A stretch of DNA of 64,000 nt from Flexivirga caeni (GCF_003724155.1 NZ_RJJQ01000004.1:124001-188000), one strand, 5' to 3'; shown: positions 34,559 through 43,693, counted from the stretch's first letter. Numbers and translations: made by a program. The notes: generated from the sequence alone by a model not told the origin.

Positions 34559-35308
34559 TCAAACACTAACGCGAGCCAGCGCGTTCAACGGCGCGGTCAG
34601 GTCTGCAGCGAGTCTCGGGTCGTGGAGGGCCACTTCGTCGGCAAGCGCCGTGACGAGAGCTGTGTGCGAGCGCACCAGCGCTGGTTCTGCTACGGACGCG
34701 GCACGCGCCTGCTGCAAGACGGTCAGCACGGAGGCGGGCAGACGATCGGCCTCGCGACCATGGTGTGGATTCAGGCCGTGCCGCACACATGCGAGAACGA
34801 GGAGCTGATCGCGAAGGTGGTCAAGCATCATGGTCGCCTGCCACACGTGTCTGCGGGCAATCGCCGAACGCGAGTGCAGGGCGTAGAGCCATGCCATTCC
34901 GATCTCGTGCGACGCCTCCGGATTCCGGGGTTCGGTTGAGGGCTGAGGGGTCCCGAAGAGCAGTGCGAATCCCGATTCGGTGGCTCGGAACTCGTCTTCG
35001 GGCCAGAACGACACATCGACCTGCAGTGAACTCGCGAGAAGGAAGACGCGATAGAGCACGCCGCCAGCGATGACATCCAAGTGGTGAGCCGCACCGTGCT
35101 GGTCGTAGAACTGTGCTGTCCACCGGCTCGCCACTTTCGCAGGGTCAGCATCACGACGGACTTGCAGCACCAGATCGATGTCGGACCAGGCATCCTCGCG
35201 TCGAGTCGCCGCCGAGCCCACGAGTGCTGCGCCCACGACCTCGTCGTCTGCGTGGGCTGCCTCGATTAGCTCCTTGCGCAACTCCTCGCGCTCGGGTGGT
35301 GTAAACAT
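34559..35308 (-). CDS. Nucleotidyltransferase domain protein
   Basis: 249 residues. The N-terminal Pol-beta-type nucleotidyltransferase core is VGAALVGSAATRREDAWSDIDLVLQV (Gly-Ser with the paired Asp of SDID), followed by a third acidic position in LQVDVSFWPEDEF. The C-terminal half is helical, similar in plan to aminoglycoside adenylyltransferases, but this group is broad and resistance cannot be claimed. It lies among mobile-element debris. Convergent with the IS110 remnant, 40 bases apart. Confidence 0.75.
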   Translation of the reverse strand: MFTPPEREELRKELIEAAHADDEVVGAALVGSAATRREDAWSDIDLVLQVRRDADPAKVASRWTAQFYDQHGAAHHLDVIAGGVLYRVFLLASSLQVDVSFWPEDEFRATESGFALLFGTPQPSTEPRNPEASHEIGMAWLYALHSRSAIARRHVWQATMMLDHLRDQLLVLACVRHGLNPHHGREADRLPASVLTVLQQARAASVAEPALVRSHTALVTALADEVALHDPRLAADLTAPLNALARVSV

Positions 35309-35344
35309 GCCGACAATTCTATTGAGACCCGACGGGTCAGGATC

Positions 35345-35590
35345 ACGCCGCTCGGCTCGACATTGAGACAGGGGAACCCGCCACAGAGCACATCGACCGG
35401 GGGTGCGTCGTTCCGGTTGATGCCGGTGATGTCACCGAGGTTGGGGGCGACGGGCCAGTGGTGGGCGAAGACGCGGGCGACGGGTTCGTGGATCTCAGAG
35501 AACCAGATCGTGGAGGCCGTCGAACACTTCCTCGACGGCCAGATCGAGTCCGCTGTAGGCCGAGAACAGCGACCCGACCAGGAGGCGCTG
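35345..35590 (-). pseudogene. Cytosine-5 DNA methyltransferase remnant
   Basis: Two minus-strand frames together give the N-terminal half of a C5-methyltransferase: GSLFSAYSGLDLAVEEVFDG (SAM-binding motif I) in one frame, then a frameshift, and WFSEIHEPVARVFAHHWP...NLGDIT...PVDVLCGGFPCLNVEPSG in another. Motif IV is GFPCL where PCQ is usual, and everything after it is lost. Such solitary methylases are typical of phages and actinomycete integrative elements. Non-functional. Confidence 0.75.
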
Positions 35591-35866
35591 ATACCGCGCC
35601 GCACGGTACGAACGGTCATGATGATTCCCCTCATTTCCCTCTGAATGCACTGGGACTCCCCAGCCTCCCGGGTGGCATGCTGGCACGGCCGCGGGGTCGG
35701 TCAACCGTTTGCGAGGGCGCAGTTCGCTGCGGCCTTGACGTCATGCTCAGGCAGTTCCCAGCGAACTCCTATATCCATCGAGTCGACAGTTGGCCGATCG
35801 GCCCGTATGGCGGGCGGCGCGCCACCCCGACGTCGATGGAGGTAGAAGCGTGAGACCGGAACGTCG
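35591..35866. other. Gap with no clear gene
   Basis: About 275 bases between the methylase remnant and the permease. Short frames exist on both strands but none has a start signal or recognisable motif. I see no repeat. Confidence 0.4.
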
Positions 35867-37219
35867 GTGGGCCTGCTGCGTCGGACCGAGGGCGGTGTCG
35901 TGCACAGCCTGCTGATCGCGATCGCGATCATCGCCTCGATCGGGATCAGCTATCGGACGAAGATCAACACGGGCCTGCTGGCCATCGTGTTCGCTTATCT
36001 CATCGGCGTTTTCGTCCTCGGCATGAAGCCTGCCGCGGTGACGGCGCTCTGGCCGGTGCCGATCTTCTTCACCATTCTCGCCGTGACGCTGTTCTTCTCG
36101 GTCGCGATCGAGAACGGCACGCTGGAGAAGATCTCGCAACGGATGCTCTACCGCTCACGCGGCCTCGGCTGGGGCCTGGCCGTCGTCTTCTTCGTGACCG
36201 CCATCGTGATGGCCGGGCTCGGGGCCGGGTTCTATGCCGTCATGGTGTTTCTGGCGCCGGCCGCGCTGGTCATCTGCGCGCAGGTGAAGATCGAGCCGCT
36301 GCTCGCCGGGCTCGGCGTGATCGTCGGTGCGCAGGTCGGGTCGAACCTGATGACCAGCCTCAACGGCATCATCTATCGCGGGCTGTTCGAGAAGCTGGGC
36401 TACTCGCAGTCGAGATCCTTCGGCATCTCGTTCGCGATCTTCATTGCCTACCTGGTGCTGACCGCCCTGGTCGTCGTCGGGCTGACGCTCTACTACCGCA
36501 GGAAGGCGATCAGCCGCGGTGAGGAGACGCGCCGCGGCCAGATGGAGGTCACGGAGCCGGAGCCGTTCGACTTCAAGCAGCGAGTGACGATCGTGCTCAT
36601 CGGCGTCTTCCTGCTGCTGGCGCTCGTGCCGTCGATCCTGCACGTGCTCTTCGGCAAGGTCGACCTCTTCGGCACCTGGGCGAGCAACATCGACCCGCCG
36701 TTGCTCAGCGTCGTGCTGGCCGTGGTGGCTATGCTGCTCGGCGCCGCGGACAGCCACCGCGTGATCGCGCGGGTCCCGTGGAACATCCTCATCATGATCA
36801 GCGGGATGGGCATGCTCATCCAGGTTGCGGTGGCCGCCGGGACGATCCGGCAGATCGCGAACTGGCTTGGTGGGGGACACGTTCCGACATACCTCGTGCC
36901 CGTCGTTCTGGCGCTGGTCGCCGCCGTCATCACCGCCTTCAGCAGTTACATCGGGGTCACTGCGCCGGCGCTCTTCCCGATCGTGCCAACTCTCGCCGCC
37001 GTGACCCACCTCAACCCGACGCTGCTGTTCGTGTGCGCCACCATCGGCGGGCTGTCGATGGCGATCTCGCCATACTCCGAAGGCGGCGCGATGGTGATGG
37101 GCTTCTCGCCGGAGGGGCAGCAGGACGCCATGTACCGCAAGGAACTCACGGTCGGCCTTCCGGTCATGGGCGGTTCAGCTCTCGTCGCCAGCCTGATCCT
37201 GACGTTGGTGTTCCACTGA
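35867..37219 (+). CDS. SLC13/MatC-type organic anion permease
   Basis: 450 residues from GTG 35867; GTG 35897 is an alternative giving 440. About 11-12 membrane helices. The N-terminal half resembles the MatC/DUF dicarboxylate carrier type (SYRTKINTGLLAIVFAYLIGVFVLG), and two hairpin-like repeats are visible: VGSNLMTSLNGIIYRG and TAFSSYIGVTAPALFPIVP, as in the ion-transporter superfamily. It probably imports a dicarboxylate or similar anion. A single gene, upstream of the MerR operon. Confidence 0.75.
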   Translation: MGLLRRTEGGVVHSLLIAIAIIASIGISYRTKINTGLLAIVFAYLIGVFVLGMKPAAVTALWPVPIFFTILAVTLFFSVAIENGTLEKISQRMLYRSRGLGWGLAVVFFVTAIVMAGLGAGFYAVMVFLAPAALVICAQVKIEPLLAGLGVIVGAQVGSNLMTSLNGIIYRGLFEKLGYSQSRSFGISFAIFIAYLVLTALVVVGLTLYYRRKAISRGEETRRGQMEVTEPEPFDFKQRVTIVLIGVFLLLALVPSILHVLFGKVDLFGTWASNIDPPLLSVVLAVVAMLLGAADSHRVIARVPWNILIMISGMGMLIQVAVAAGTIRQIANWLGGGHVPTYLVPVVLALVAAVITAFSSYIGVTAPALFPIVPTLAAVTHLNPTLLFVCATIGGLSMAISPYSEGGAMVMGFSPEGQQDAMYRKELTVGLPVMGGSALVASLILTLVFH

Positions 37220-37292
37220 CGGATGCGCGGGCAGCGCGCGCGCGATCGGTGCGCTGAGTTCCAGCAGTCGTCCGTCGCCTGCCCTCCTTCTT

Positions 37293-37315
37293 GACTGCGA
37301 CGTCACGTCACAGTC
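37293..37315. promoter_or_regulatory. MerR-type operator within the promoter
   Basis: GACTGCGACGT and ACGTCACAGTC are arms of a 23-base palindrome (one mismatch) centred on 37304. TTGACT at 37291-37296 and GATGAT at 37316-37321 form a -35/-10 pair with a 19-base spacer, the stretched spacing that MerR activators correct. The ATG follows 6 bases later, so the transcript is nearly leaderless. Confidence 0.6.
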
Positions 37316-37327
37316 GATGATCGACGC

Positions 37328-38167
37328 ATGCGAGTCAAAGAACTGGCGGATCTGACCGGCACCACTGTGCGGACCATCCGCTACTACCACCAGATCGGCC
37401 TACTGCCGGTTCCGGAACAGCACGGCGGGGTTCGCGACTACGGTATGGCGCAGCTCGCGCGTCTGGTGCGGGTGCGGTGGCTGGTGGGTTCCGGCGTCCC
37501 GCTCGCGGCGGTGCGGACCATGCTCGAGGAGTCGGCGTCCGACCCGGACGAGCGGGACGCCATACAGACCGACTTGGCGCTCACCCTGTCCGGTGTCGAC
37601 GATCGCATCGCCGAACTTGAGCGCCAGCGAAAGCAATTGATCAACCTGCTGCACACGACCGCCCAGGGCGGTCCGGTGTCGCCGATGCCGGGCGCGGTGC
37701 GAGCGATGTACGACCGATTGCTCGCACGGGTTGCTGACGAAGAGGTGGCAGACGTCATCCGAGCCGAGCGTCAGGTCGTCGAATTCGCCTGCTATCGCAC
37801 CGAATTGCCGCCCCTGATCGTCGAGATCGCCGAGAACCTGACCGACGACCAGCTGGACCTGATCATCCCGCTCTTCGCGGAGTTTCGCGATCTCAACGAA
37901 TCGATCGGCGCATTGTCGGTGGACGAACTGCATTGCCGAGTCGACGAAATGGCCGACCATGCAGCGGAATTCGTCGCCTCACTCGGATTCGAGCCTGATC
38001 AGGTCCTCGCACTCCTCCAAGAGGCGAGCCTGGGCTCCAAGGAGTATGTCGAATACGCCACCACGCAGCTGTTCGCCGAGCCGTTGCAAGAGCGCTTCCA
38101 GGCGCGACTGACCTGGGGACTCAGGCGGCGGGGCGCGCTGCCCGGCCCGGACGGAGCCACCGCATGA
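37328..38167 (+). CDS. MerR family transcriptional regulator
   Basis: 279 residues, longer than a minimal MerR. The N-terminal helix-turn-helix and wings are MRVKELADLTGTTVRTIRYYHQIGLLPVPEQ...YGMAQLARLVRVRWLVGSGVPLAAV. A coiled coil at about 90-115 (DDRIAELERQRKQLINLLH) makes the dimer. The C-terminal 160 residues are helical and acidic and may bind a ligand, as in TipA-like regulators. It overlaps the ABC ATPase start (ATGA), so it heads a regulator-pump operon and is probably autoregulated. Confidence 0.9.
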   Translation: MRVKELADLTGTTVRTIRYYHQIGLLPVPEQHGGVRDYGMAQLARLVRVRWLVGSGVPLAAVRTMLEESASDPDERDAIQTDLALTLSGVDDRIAELERQRKQLINLLHTTAQGGPVSPMPGAVRAMYDRLLARVADEEVADVIRAERQVVEFACYRTELPPLIVEIAENLTDDQLDLIIPLFAEFRDLNESIGALSVDELHCRVDEMADHAAEFVASLGFEPDQVLALLQEASLGSKEYVEYATTQLFAEPLQERFQARLTWGLRRRGALPGPDGATA

Positions 38168-39189
38168 CCACGCTCCCGGCGGAGAATCCCCGTCAGCAGA
38201 ACGCGATGGCCGCGCAGACACGCGATGTCGTTGACGTCGCCGGGCTCACCAAGAACTTCGGCCGGTTCCGGGCCATCGACGACCTCGACCTGCGGGTCGC
38301 CCGCGGCACAGTCCATGGCTTCCTCGGGCCGAACGGCGCCGGCAAGACCACCACGATCCGGGTGCTCCTCGGCCTCTACCGGCGTGATGCCGGACGGGTG
38401 CGGGTCCTCGGGCACGACCCCGCGACGCACAGTTCGGTGATCGACCGTGACCTGTCGTATGTCGCCGGCGAGGTCGTGTTGTGGCCGTCGTTGACCGGGC
38501 GCCAGGCGCTCGACGTGCTCGCCGGTCTGCGGCGCTCCGCCGGCGGCGAGTACGACGACGACCGCGAGCGGGCCCTCATCGAGGCGTTCTCGCTCGATCC
38601 CAGCAAGCGGATCCGCAAGTACTCCAAGGGGAACCGGCAGAAGGTCATGCTTGTGGCGGCGTTCGCGGCGCGCACGGAGCTGTTGATCCTGGACGAGCCG
38701 ACCTCGGGTCTGGACCCACTGATGGAGCGCACGTTCGGCGACTGTGTCCGGCAGGCTGTCGCCGACGGCCGCACTGTGCTGTTGTCGAGTCACATCCTCG
38801 GCGAGGTCGAGCGGCTGTGCGACGCGGTCACGATCATCAAGGACGGCCGACTGGTCGAGACCGGCCAGCTCGCGCAGATGCGGCACCTCGCGGCATCGGC
38901 GATCAGTGCCGTGGTGTCGGTGGACTCCGCTGATCGTGTTGCCACCGAGCTCGGCGCCGCGCTGGGAGACAACGCGTCAGTTTCACGAAATCCAATGCAA
39001 GGCAACGCTGTCCGCTTCGACGCGAGTGTGCCGCAGGAGCTGGTGGACCGGGTGCTGCAGCTGCTGCTTGCTGCGCATCCGACGGATGTGCGGTGCACGC
39101 CGGCCAGCCTGGAGGATCTCTTCCTGCAGCATTACCGGATCGGCGCTGCGGACGCCCGGCCGGCCGACACGCAAAGCGGCGGACGATGA
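38164..39189 (+). CDS. ABC transporter ATP-binding protein
   Basis: 341 residues. Walker A GPNGAGKTT at about 55-63, the Q-loop replaced by YVAGEVVLWPSLTG, signature YSKGNRQKVMLVAAFA (a variant of LSGGQ common in drug-export ATPases), Walker B LLILDEPTSGLDP and H-loop SSHIL. A C-terminal extension of about 100 residues may bind substrate or the permease. It pairs with the following permease (ATGA overlap) as an exporter. Confidence 0.93.
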   Translation: MTTLPAENPRQQNAMAAQTRDVVDVAGLTKNFGRFRAIDDLDLRVARGTVHGFLGPNGAGKTTTIRVLLGLYRRDAGRVRVLGHDPATHSSVIDRDLSYVAGEVVLWPSLTGRQALDVLAGLRRSAGGEYDDDRERALIEAFSLDPSKRIRKYSKGNRQKVMLVAAFAARTELLILDEPTSGLDPLMERTFGDCVRQAVADGRTVLLSSHILGEVERLCDAVTIIKDGRLVETGQLAQMRHLAASAISAVVSVDSADRVATELGAALGDNASVSRNPMQGNAVRFDASVPQELVDRVLQLLLAAHPTDVRCTPASLEDLFLQHYRIGAADARPADTQSGGR

Positions 39190-40811
39190 GAGTCATGTCG
39201 TCGCGACCACGGCCGGCCGGGCGGCGCATCGGGCCGGCTCGTGTCGCGCTGCGTACCCACCGGCGGCAGATCCTCGCGTGGACGCTGCCGCTGCTCGGCC
39301 TACTGGTGATCGTCGGACCGTCATACGCCTCGACATACCCGCAACTGAACCAGCGCACGCACCTCATCGACAGCCTGAGCGGCAACGTGGCGACCCGGCT
39401 GCTCTACGGGCCCCTGCCGCGACCGGGCACCATCGGGCAGTTGCTCACGTGGGAGATGGGCACCTATCTGGTGATCGTGTCGTCGGTGTTCACCCTGCTG
39501 CTCGGGGTGCGCTTTGGTCGTGGCGCCGAAGAGTCCGGGGCCGCCGAACTCTTGCAGGCGTGCGGGCACTCGGCGGCCGCCCGACTGCGTGGCGCGCTCG
39601 CGGCCGTGACAGTGGTCGCTGTGGGCTTGGGGGTTGGCGTCGCGGCCGTGCTTCTTGCCGAGTCCGGCCTTGTCGAGGAACTCACGGTCCGGGGTGCGTT
39701 GTCGCTCGGTCTGGTGACCACATGCACAGGGTTGTTCTTCGGACTTGCCGGGCTGCTCGCCGGCGCGCTGGCTGACAGCACTGGCTTGGCAAGGGTGCTC
39801 GGATTTGTCGTGCTGGCAATATCTTTCGTGCTCCGCGCGGTGGCGAATGTGCACGGGGTCGTGGCCCTGCGGTGGGTGAGTCCGCTCGGCTGGATCGACG
39901 TCGTGTCGCCATACACACGGAACCGGTGGTGGACCGGCGCGGTGTTCCTGGCCGCGTGTGTGTCCGTCGGAGGGCTGGTATGGCTGGCCGGCCAGGGGCG
40001 GGAATACGGGTCCGCTGTGCTGCACGAGAGGGCCGTCAGCGATGACCGGCTGCGGGTGCGTTCGGTGGTGGCACTCACCTGGCACCTCGAGCGCGGTCGG
40101 TGGCTCGCCTGGACAGTGGGCGTCGTGGCGATCGGGGCGTTCTTCGGTGGGATGAGCGGCAATCTGGTCACGTTGCTCGAGGGTGACTCCAATACGGCGA
40201 GGCTGATGCGCGAGATGACCGGCGAACACCGGCTGGATGCCGCGTTCTTCTCCTTCGCCGGCGTACTGATCGGGTTGCTGGTCGGCTGTTATGCGGTGCT
40301 GACTGTGCTCGCGAGCGGCACCGAGGAAGGCGACGGCCTGCTGGAGGACCTACTGGCCTGCGGGGTTCGGCGGCGTGAGTCGCTGTCAGCGCGTGCAGTG
40401 CTCGCCGCCCTGGGGTCGCTCACCATGCTGCTCGCAGCCGGCGCGGTGTGTTCCCTGGTCACCCTGTCGCAACTGCACGGCGGCGCAGCCGGTCGCGGCT
40501 TCAGCTACGTCGCTGGCCAGTGGCCGGCGGTGCTCGCGCTCACCGGGCTCGGCGTCCTGTGCGTCGGCGCGCGCCGCAGCCTCGGGGTCCTCGCGTGGGT
40601 GCCCGTCGCCGGTTCGGCCGTGCTGGTCCTGATGGGGTCGGTGCTCCACGCGCCGCGCTGGCTGCAGGCCAGTGCGGTGTTCGCGCACGTCCCCGATTAC
40701 GCCGACGGCAGCGTCCCGAGCACAGGCGTCGTCGCTTTGCTGGGGTGCGGTGTCGTATGTCTGCTGATAGGCGTCGTATGGCGCGGCCGGCGTGACCTGA
40801 TGCCGGAGTAG
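39186..40811 (+). CDS. ABC exporter permease (polyketide/antibiotic type)
   Basis: 541 residues from ATG 39186 (an internal ATG at 39195 is also possible). About 12 membrane helices in two similar halves, each starting near an 'RTHRRQILAWTLPL' or 'ERGRWLAWTVGVV' segment and carrying an 'EESGAAELLQACG' or 'EEGDGLLEDLLACG' motif, the duplicated signature of actinobacterial polyketide-antibiotic ABC permeases. With the MerR and ATPase it forms a drug-responsive efflux operon. Confidence 0.85.
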   Translation: MRVMSSRPRPAGRRIGPARVALRTHRRQILAWTLPLLGLLVIVGPSYASTYPQLNQRTHLIDSLSGNVATRLLYGPLPRPGTIGQLLTWEMGTYLVIVSSVFTLLLGVRFGRGAEESGAAELLQACGHSAAARLRGALAAVTVVAVGLGVGVAAVLLAESGLVEELTVRGALSLGLVTTCTGLFFGLAGLLAGALADSTGLARVLGFVVLAISFVLRAVANVHGVVALRWVSPLGWIDVVSPYTRNRWWTGAVFLAACVSVGGLVWLAGQGREYGSAVLHERAVSDDRLRVRSVVALTWHLERGRWLAWTVGVVAIGAFFGGMSGNLVTLLEGDSNTARLMREMTGEHRLDAAFFSFAGVLIGLLVGCYAVLTVLASGTEEGDGLLEDLLACGVRRRESLSARAVLAALGSLTMLLAAGAVCSLVTLSQLHGGAAGRGFSYVAGQWPAVLALTGLGVLCVGARRSLGVLAWVPVAGSAVLVLMGSVLHAPRWLQASAVFAHVPDYADGSVPSTGVVALLGCGVVCLLIGVVWRGRRDLMPE

Positions 40812-40960
40812 CCGCGGCTATCCGCCACTCGCAGAGCGGATTTCGGGCGCCGAGGTGTCGTTGCTGGCGGCTGCGCTGTTTCCGGGCGCCCGGTGGCCAC
40901 GGGACGCGGCCGGTTGTGCCAGACTCGAATCGCGCGTTCCCCGACGTCGAAGGAGGGCTC

Positions 40961-41986
40961 GTGGCGGACACAGTGCACCCGCAGGCGATCCTGCAGCCAC
41001 CCGCGCGTGCGGCGATGTTCCTCGTGCTCACCGTGCGTGAGGGCGCTGAGCAGGATGCGCTCGGCCTGCTCGCCGATCTGCCGGGTCTGATCCGCTCGGT
41101 GCGTTTCCGCCGGCCGGAGGACAACCTCACCTGCATCGCCGGCATCGGCGCCCGGGCCTGGGACCGGATGTATGACGTGCCGCGGCCCCCGGGCTTGCAC
41201 GTGCTCCCCGAGATCGTCGGCGACCGGCACACAGCCGTGTCCACCCCCGGCGATCTGCTCTTCCACCTGCGTGCGGACCGGGTGGACCTGTGTTTCGAAC
41301 TCGCCCGCCAGCTGATGCTTCGGCTGTCCGGGGTGGCGGACGTCGTCGACGAGGTGCTCGGTTTCCGCTACTTCGACAACCGGGATCTGCTCGGCTTTGT
41401 CGACGGCACCGAGAATCCGGAGGGAACCCCAGCCGCCGCAGCGGTTTTCGTGGCTGAGGAGGACTCGGCATACGGCGGCAGCAGCTACGTGATCGTGCAG
41501 AAATATCTGCACGACCTGGCCACCTGGAACGCCATCTCGGTGCGCGAGCAGGAGCTCGTGATCGGGCGCAGCAAGGTGGACGACATCGAGTTGCCGGACG
41601 CGGACAAGCCGAGCAACTCGCACGTCGAGCTCAATACGATCGTCGACGACGACGGCACCGAGCACGACATCGTCCGCGACAACATGGCATTCGGCGAGAT
41701 CGGCAGCGAGGAGTTCGGCACCTACTTCATCGGCTACGCCGCCGACCCGAGCGTGACCGAACAGATGCTGCGCAATATGTTCGTCGGCAAGCCGCCGGGC
41801 AACCATGACCGGATCCTCGACTTCTCCACCGCGGTCACCGGCAGCCTCTTCTTCGTGCCGACGACCGACTTCCTGGAGTCCGGTCCGCCCGAGGCTCAAC
41901 CCGAGGTCGCACCCGCCCCATCAACCACCGAGCAGCCGGCCGGATCGTTGCAGATCGGCAGTCTGCGCGAGCAGAACGAGAGGTAG
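40961..41986 (+). CDS. DyP-type heme peroxidase with encapsulin-loading tail
   Basis: 341 residues from GTG 40961, preceded by AAGGAGGG. The DyP fold has the GFVDGTENP motif with catalytic Asp148, proximal heme ligand candidate His221 (NSHVELNT) and distal Arg239 (IVRDNMAFG). A Pro/Ala/Glu linker of about 30 residues leads to the C-terminal GSLQIGSLREQNER, which matches the 'GSLGIGSL' cargo peptide that docks DyP inside encapsulin shells. No export signal. The shell gene begins 3 bases after the stop. Confidence 0.93.
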   Translation: MADTVHPQAILQPPARAAMFLVLTVREGAEQDALGLLADLPGLIRSVRFRRPEDNLTCIAGIGARAWDRMYDVPRPPGLHVLPEIVGDRHTAVSTPGDLLFHLRADRVDLCFELARQLMLRLSGVADVVDEVLGFRYFDNRDLLGFVDGTENPEGTPAAAAVFVAEEDSAYGGSSYVIVQKYLHDLATWNAISVREQELVIGRSKVDDIELPDADKPSNSHVELNTIVDDDGTEHDIVRDNMAFGEIGSEEFGTYFIGYAADPSVTEQMLRNMFVGKPPGNHDRILDFSTAVTGSLFFVPTTDFLESGPPEAQPEVAPAPSTTEQPAGSLQIGSLREQNER

Positions 41987-41989
41987 ACC

Positions 41990-42790
41990 GTGAACAATCT
42001 GCACAGGGAACTTGCCCCGATCTCCGACGCCGCGTGGGGTGAGATCGAAGAGGAGGCACGCCGCTCGTTCTCGATCAGGGCTGCCGCACGTCGCGTCGTC
42101 GACGTGCCGGAGCCGCGCGGGGTCGAGCTTGCCGCGGTCGGCACCGGGCACTTCCACGAATTGGCGGCTCCGTCCGGCCAGGTGCTCGCCAAGGGCCGCG
42201 AGGCGCGACCGGTGGTGGAGTTCCGGGCACGGTTCACGGTCAGCCGCACCGAGGTCGACAACGTCGAGCGTGGTGCGCAGGACTCCGACTGGCAACCGGT
42301 GAAGGATGCGGCAGCGGCGCTGGCGTATGCCGAAGACCGCACTGTTTTCTACGGATCCAGCGATGAGCAGATCGCCGGTATGGCGCCGGAGAGCACCAAC
42401 GCGCGGATCTCGCTTCCGCAGGACGTGACCGAGGCACCGGCCGCGGTCGCGTCCGCGATCAACACGCTGCGGCTCGCCGATGTCGCTGGGCCCTACAGCC
42501 TGCTGCTGTCGCCGGAGCTCTACACCGCGTTGTCCGAGACCACCGACCACGGTTACCCGGTGCGCGATCACGTCGCGCGGCTGCTCGGCGACGGGCACCT
42601 CATCTGGGCGCCCGCCGTGGACGGTGCGTTGCTCGTCAGCGAGCGGGGTGGCGACTACACGCTGCAGCTGGGGCAGGACGTCTCGATCGGCTATCTGTCC
42701 CACGACGCCGACACGGTCGAGCTCTATCTGCAGGAGTCACTGACCTTCCTGATCAACACCGCCGAGGCGTGCGTGACGATCTCGTCCTGA
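41990..42790 (+). CDS. Encapsulin shell protein (family 1, linocin M18-like)
   Basis: 266 residues from GTG 41990. HK97-fold capsid protein: it starts MNNLHRELAPISDAAWGEIEEEARRSF, contains the E-loop region GREARPVVEFRARFTVSRTEVDNVERGAQDSDWQPVKDAA, and ends DTVELYLQESLTFLINTAEACVTI, all hallmarks of family 1 encapsulins. It assembles a T=1 nanocompartment around the DyP peroxidase encoded just upstream; the two are surely co-translated. Confidence 0.95.
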   Translation: MNNLHRELAPISDAAWGEIEEEARRSFSIRAAARRVVDVPEPRGVELAAVGTGHFHELAAPSGQVLAKGREARPVVEFRARFTVSRTEVDNVERGAQDSDWQPVKDAAAALAYAEDRTVFYGSSDEQIAGMAPESTNARISLPQDVTEAPAAVASAINTLRLADVAGPYSLLLSPELYTALSETTDHGYPVRDHVARLLGDGHLIWAPAVDGALLVSERGGDYTLQLGQDVSIGYLSHDADTVELYLQESLTFLINTAEACVTISS

Positions 42791-42909
42791 CCGAGATCGC
42801 TCGTCTCGTCGTACGCCAGCTTCGACGGTCGAGGCTTACGTCCGGTATGACGCGCCGGTGTCCCTCGTGTCCGGCACCGTGCGGTGCTGCGACATGAGAA
42901 GGTCTGCTC

Positions 42910-43395
42910 ATGGAGCTGCGATCGCCGGCACAGTTGGTGTCCACCCGCGCCCGCACGATGTGGGCGGTCCAGGGTGTGGTGCTGACGCTGGTCCTGATCA
43001 TCGCCGGGATCGCGGTTGAGTGGACTGTGTCCGGCCTGGCTGGATGGTGGGTTCCGCTCGGGATCGCAGTGATCGCAGTGGTTTTCGTTGTGGGTGCGCT
43101 CATCGTCCCGTCGGTGCGATATCGCGTCCACCGCTGGGAGGTCACCGACGACGCGGTCTACACGCAGCGCGGCCTGATCACCATCGAGCAGCGCATCGCG
43201 CCGATTTCGCGGGTGCAGACCGTCGACACCGAACGCGGAGCATTGTCAAGGATTTTCGGTCTCAGCACGGTGACCGTGACAACCGCTTCGGCCAAGGGCG
43301 AGTTGCGGATCGAAGGACTCGACCGGCAGGTCGCCGAGCAGGTCGTGCACGATCTCACCGTCGTGACCGCAGCCAGCAAGGGTGACGCGACCTGA
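42910..43395 (+). CDS. PH (bPH2) domain membrane protein, YdbS-like
   Basis: 161 residues. Two membrane helices at about 18-38 and 44-64, then a bacterial PH domain (bPH2): YRVHRWEVTDDAVYTQRGLITIEQRIAPISRVQTVDTERGALSRIFGLSTVTVTTAS. In many actinomycetes and bacilli this short protein is immediately followed by a long partner with repeated bPH2 domains (YdbT). Here the partner lies 1.9 kb away with other genes between. Function unknown, perhaps in envelope stress or bacteriocin resistance. Confidence 0.85.
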   Translation: MELRSPAQLVSTRARTMWAVQGVVLTLVLIIAGIAVEWTVSGLAGWWVPLGIAVIAVVFVVGALIVPSVRYRVHRWEVTDDAVYTQRGLITIEQRIAPISRVQTVDTERGALSRIFGLSTVTVTTASAKGELRIEGLDRQVAEQVVHDLTVVTAASKGDAT

Positions 43396-43410
43396 GCCAG
43401 GGGCCGCGGT

Positions 43411-43693
43411 TCAGGCCTCGCCCGGGAGAGCCGGACGGATCACGATGCGGGGTCCACGCACCGAGGTAGATGTGTGCGTTGGAGGCGACCTCGTGGTGGG
43501 CCACCGGGCGGAGCGGGTCGGTTGGCAACGGCCCGACCGCGGGCGCGACGGACGTGCCGTTGGCCGAATCGAGGATCTGCAGCCCGAATGGCGTGCCGGT
43601 GCGGTCTGCGAGGACGCTGTGCGTGCGAATCGGTGCGACCTGGTTTGCTGTGGCGACCGGTGTGCGCCGGGGCGGTGGTCTGGGTCATGGCGC
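43411..43693 (-). pseudogene. Decayed gene downstream of another broken gene
   Basis: A start MTQTTAPAHTG overlaps the stop of the preceding broken gene. Coding character then moves to another frame, reading HSVLADRTGTPFGLQILDSANGTSV and LGAW near the end, so at least one frameshift is present near 43650. No family is recognised. It ends antisense to the tail of the YdbS-like gene. Confidence 0.45.

Noticed and set aside
34559-35308. Aminoglycoside resistance gene
   Set aside because: The nucleotidyltransferase core is present, but the C-terminal half does not show motifs specific enough for an aminoglycoside enzyme.
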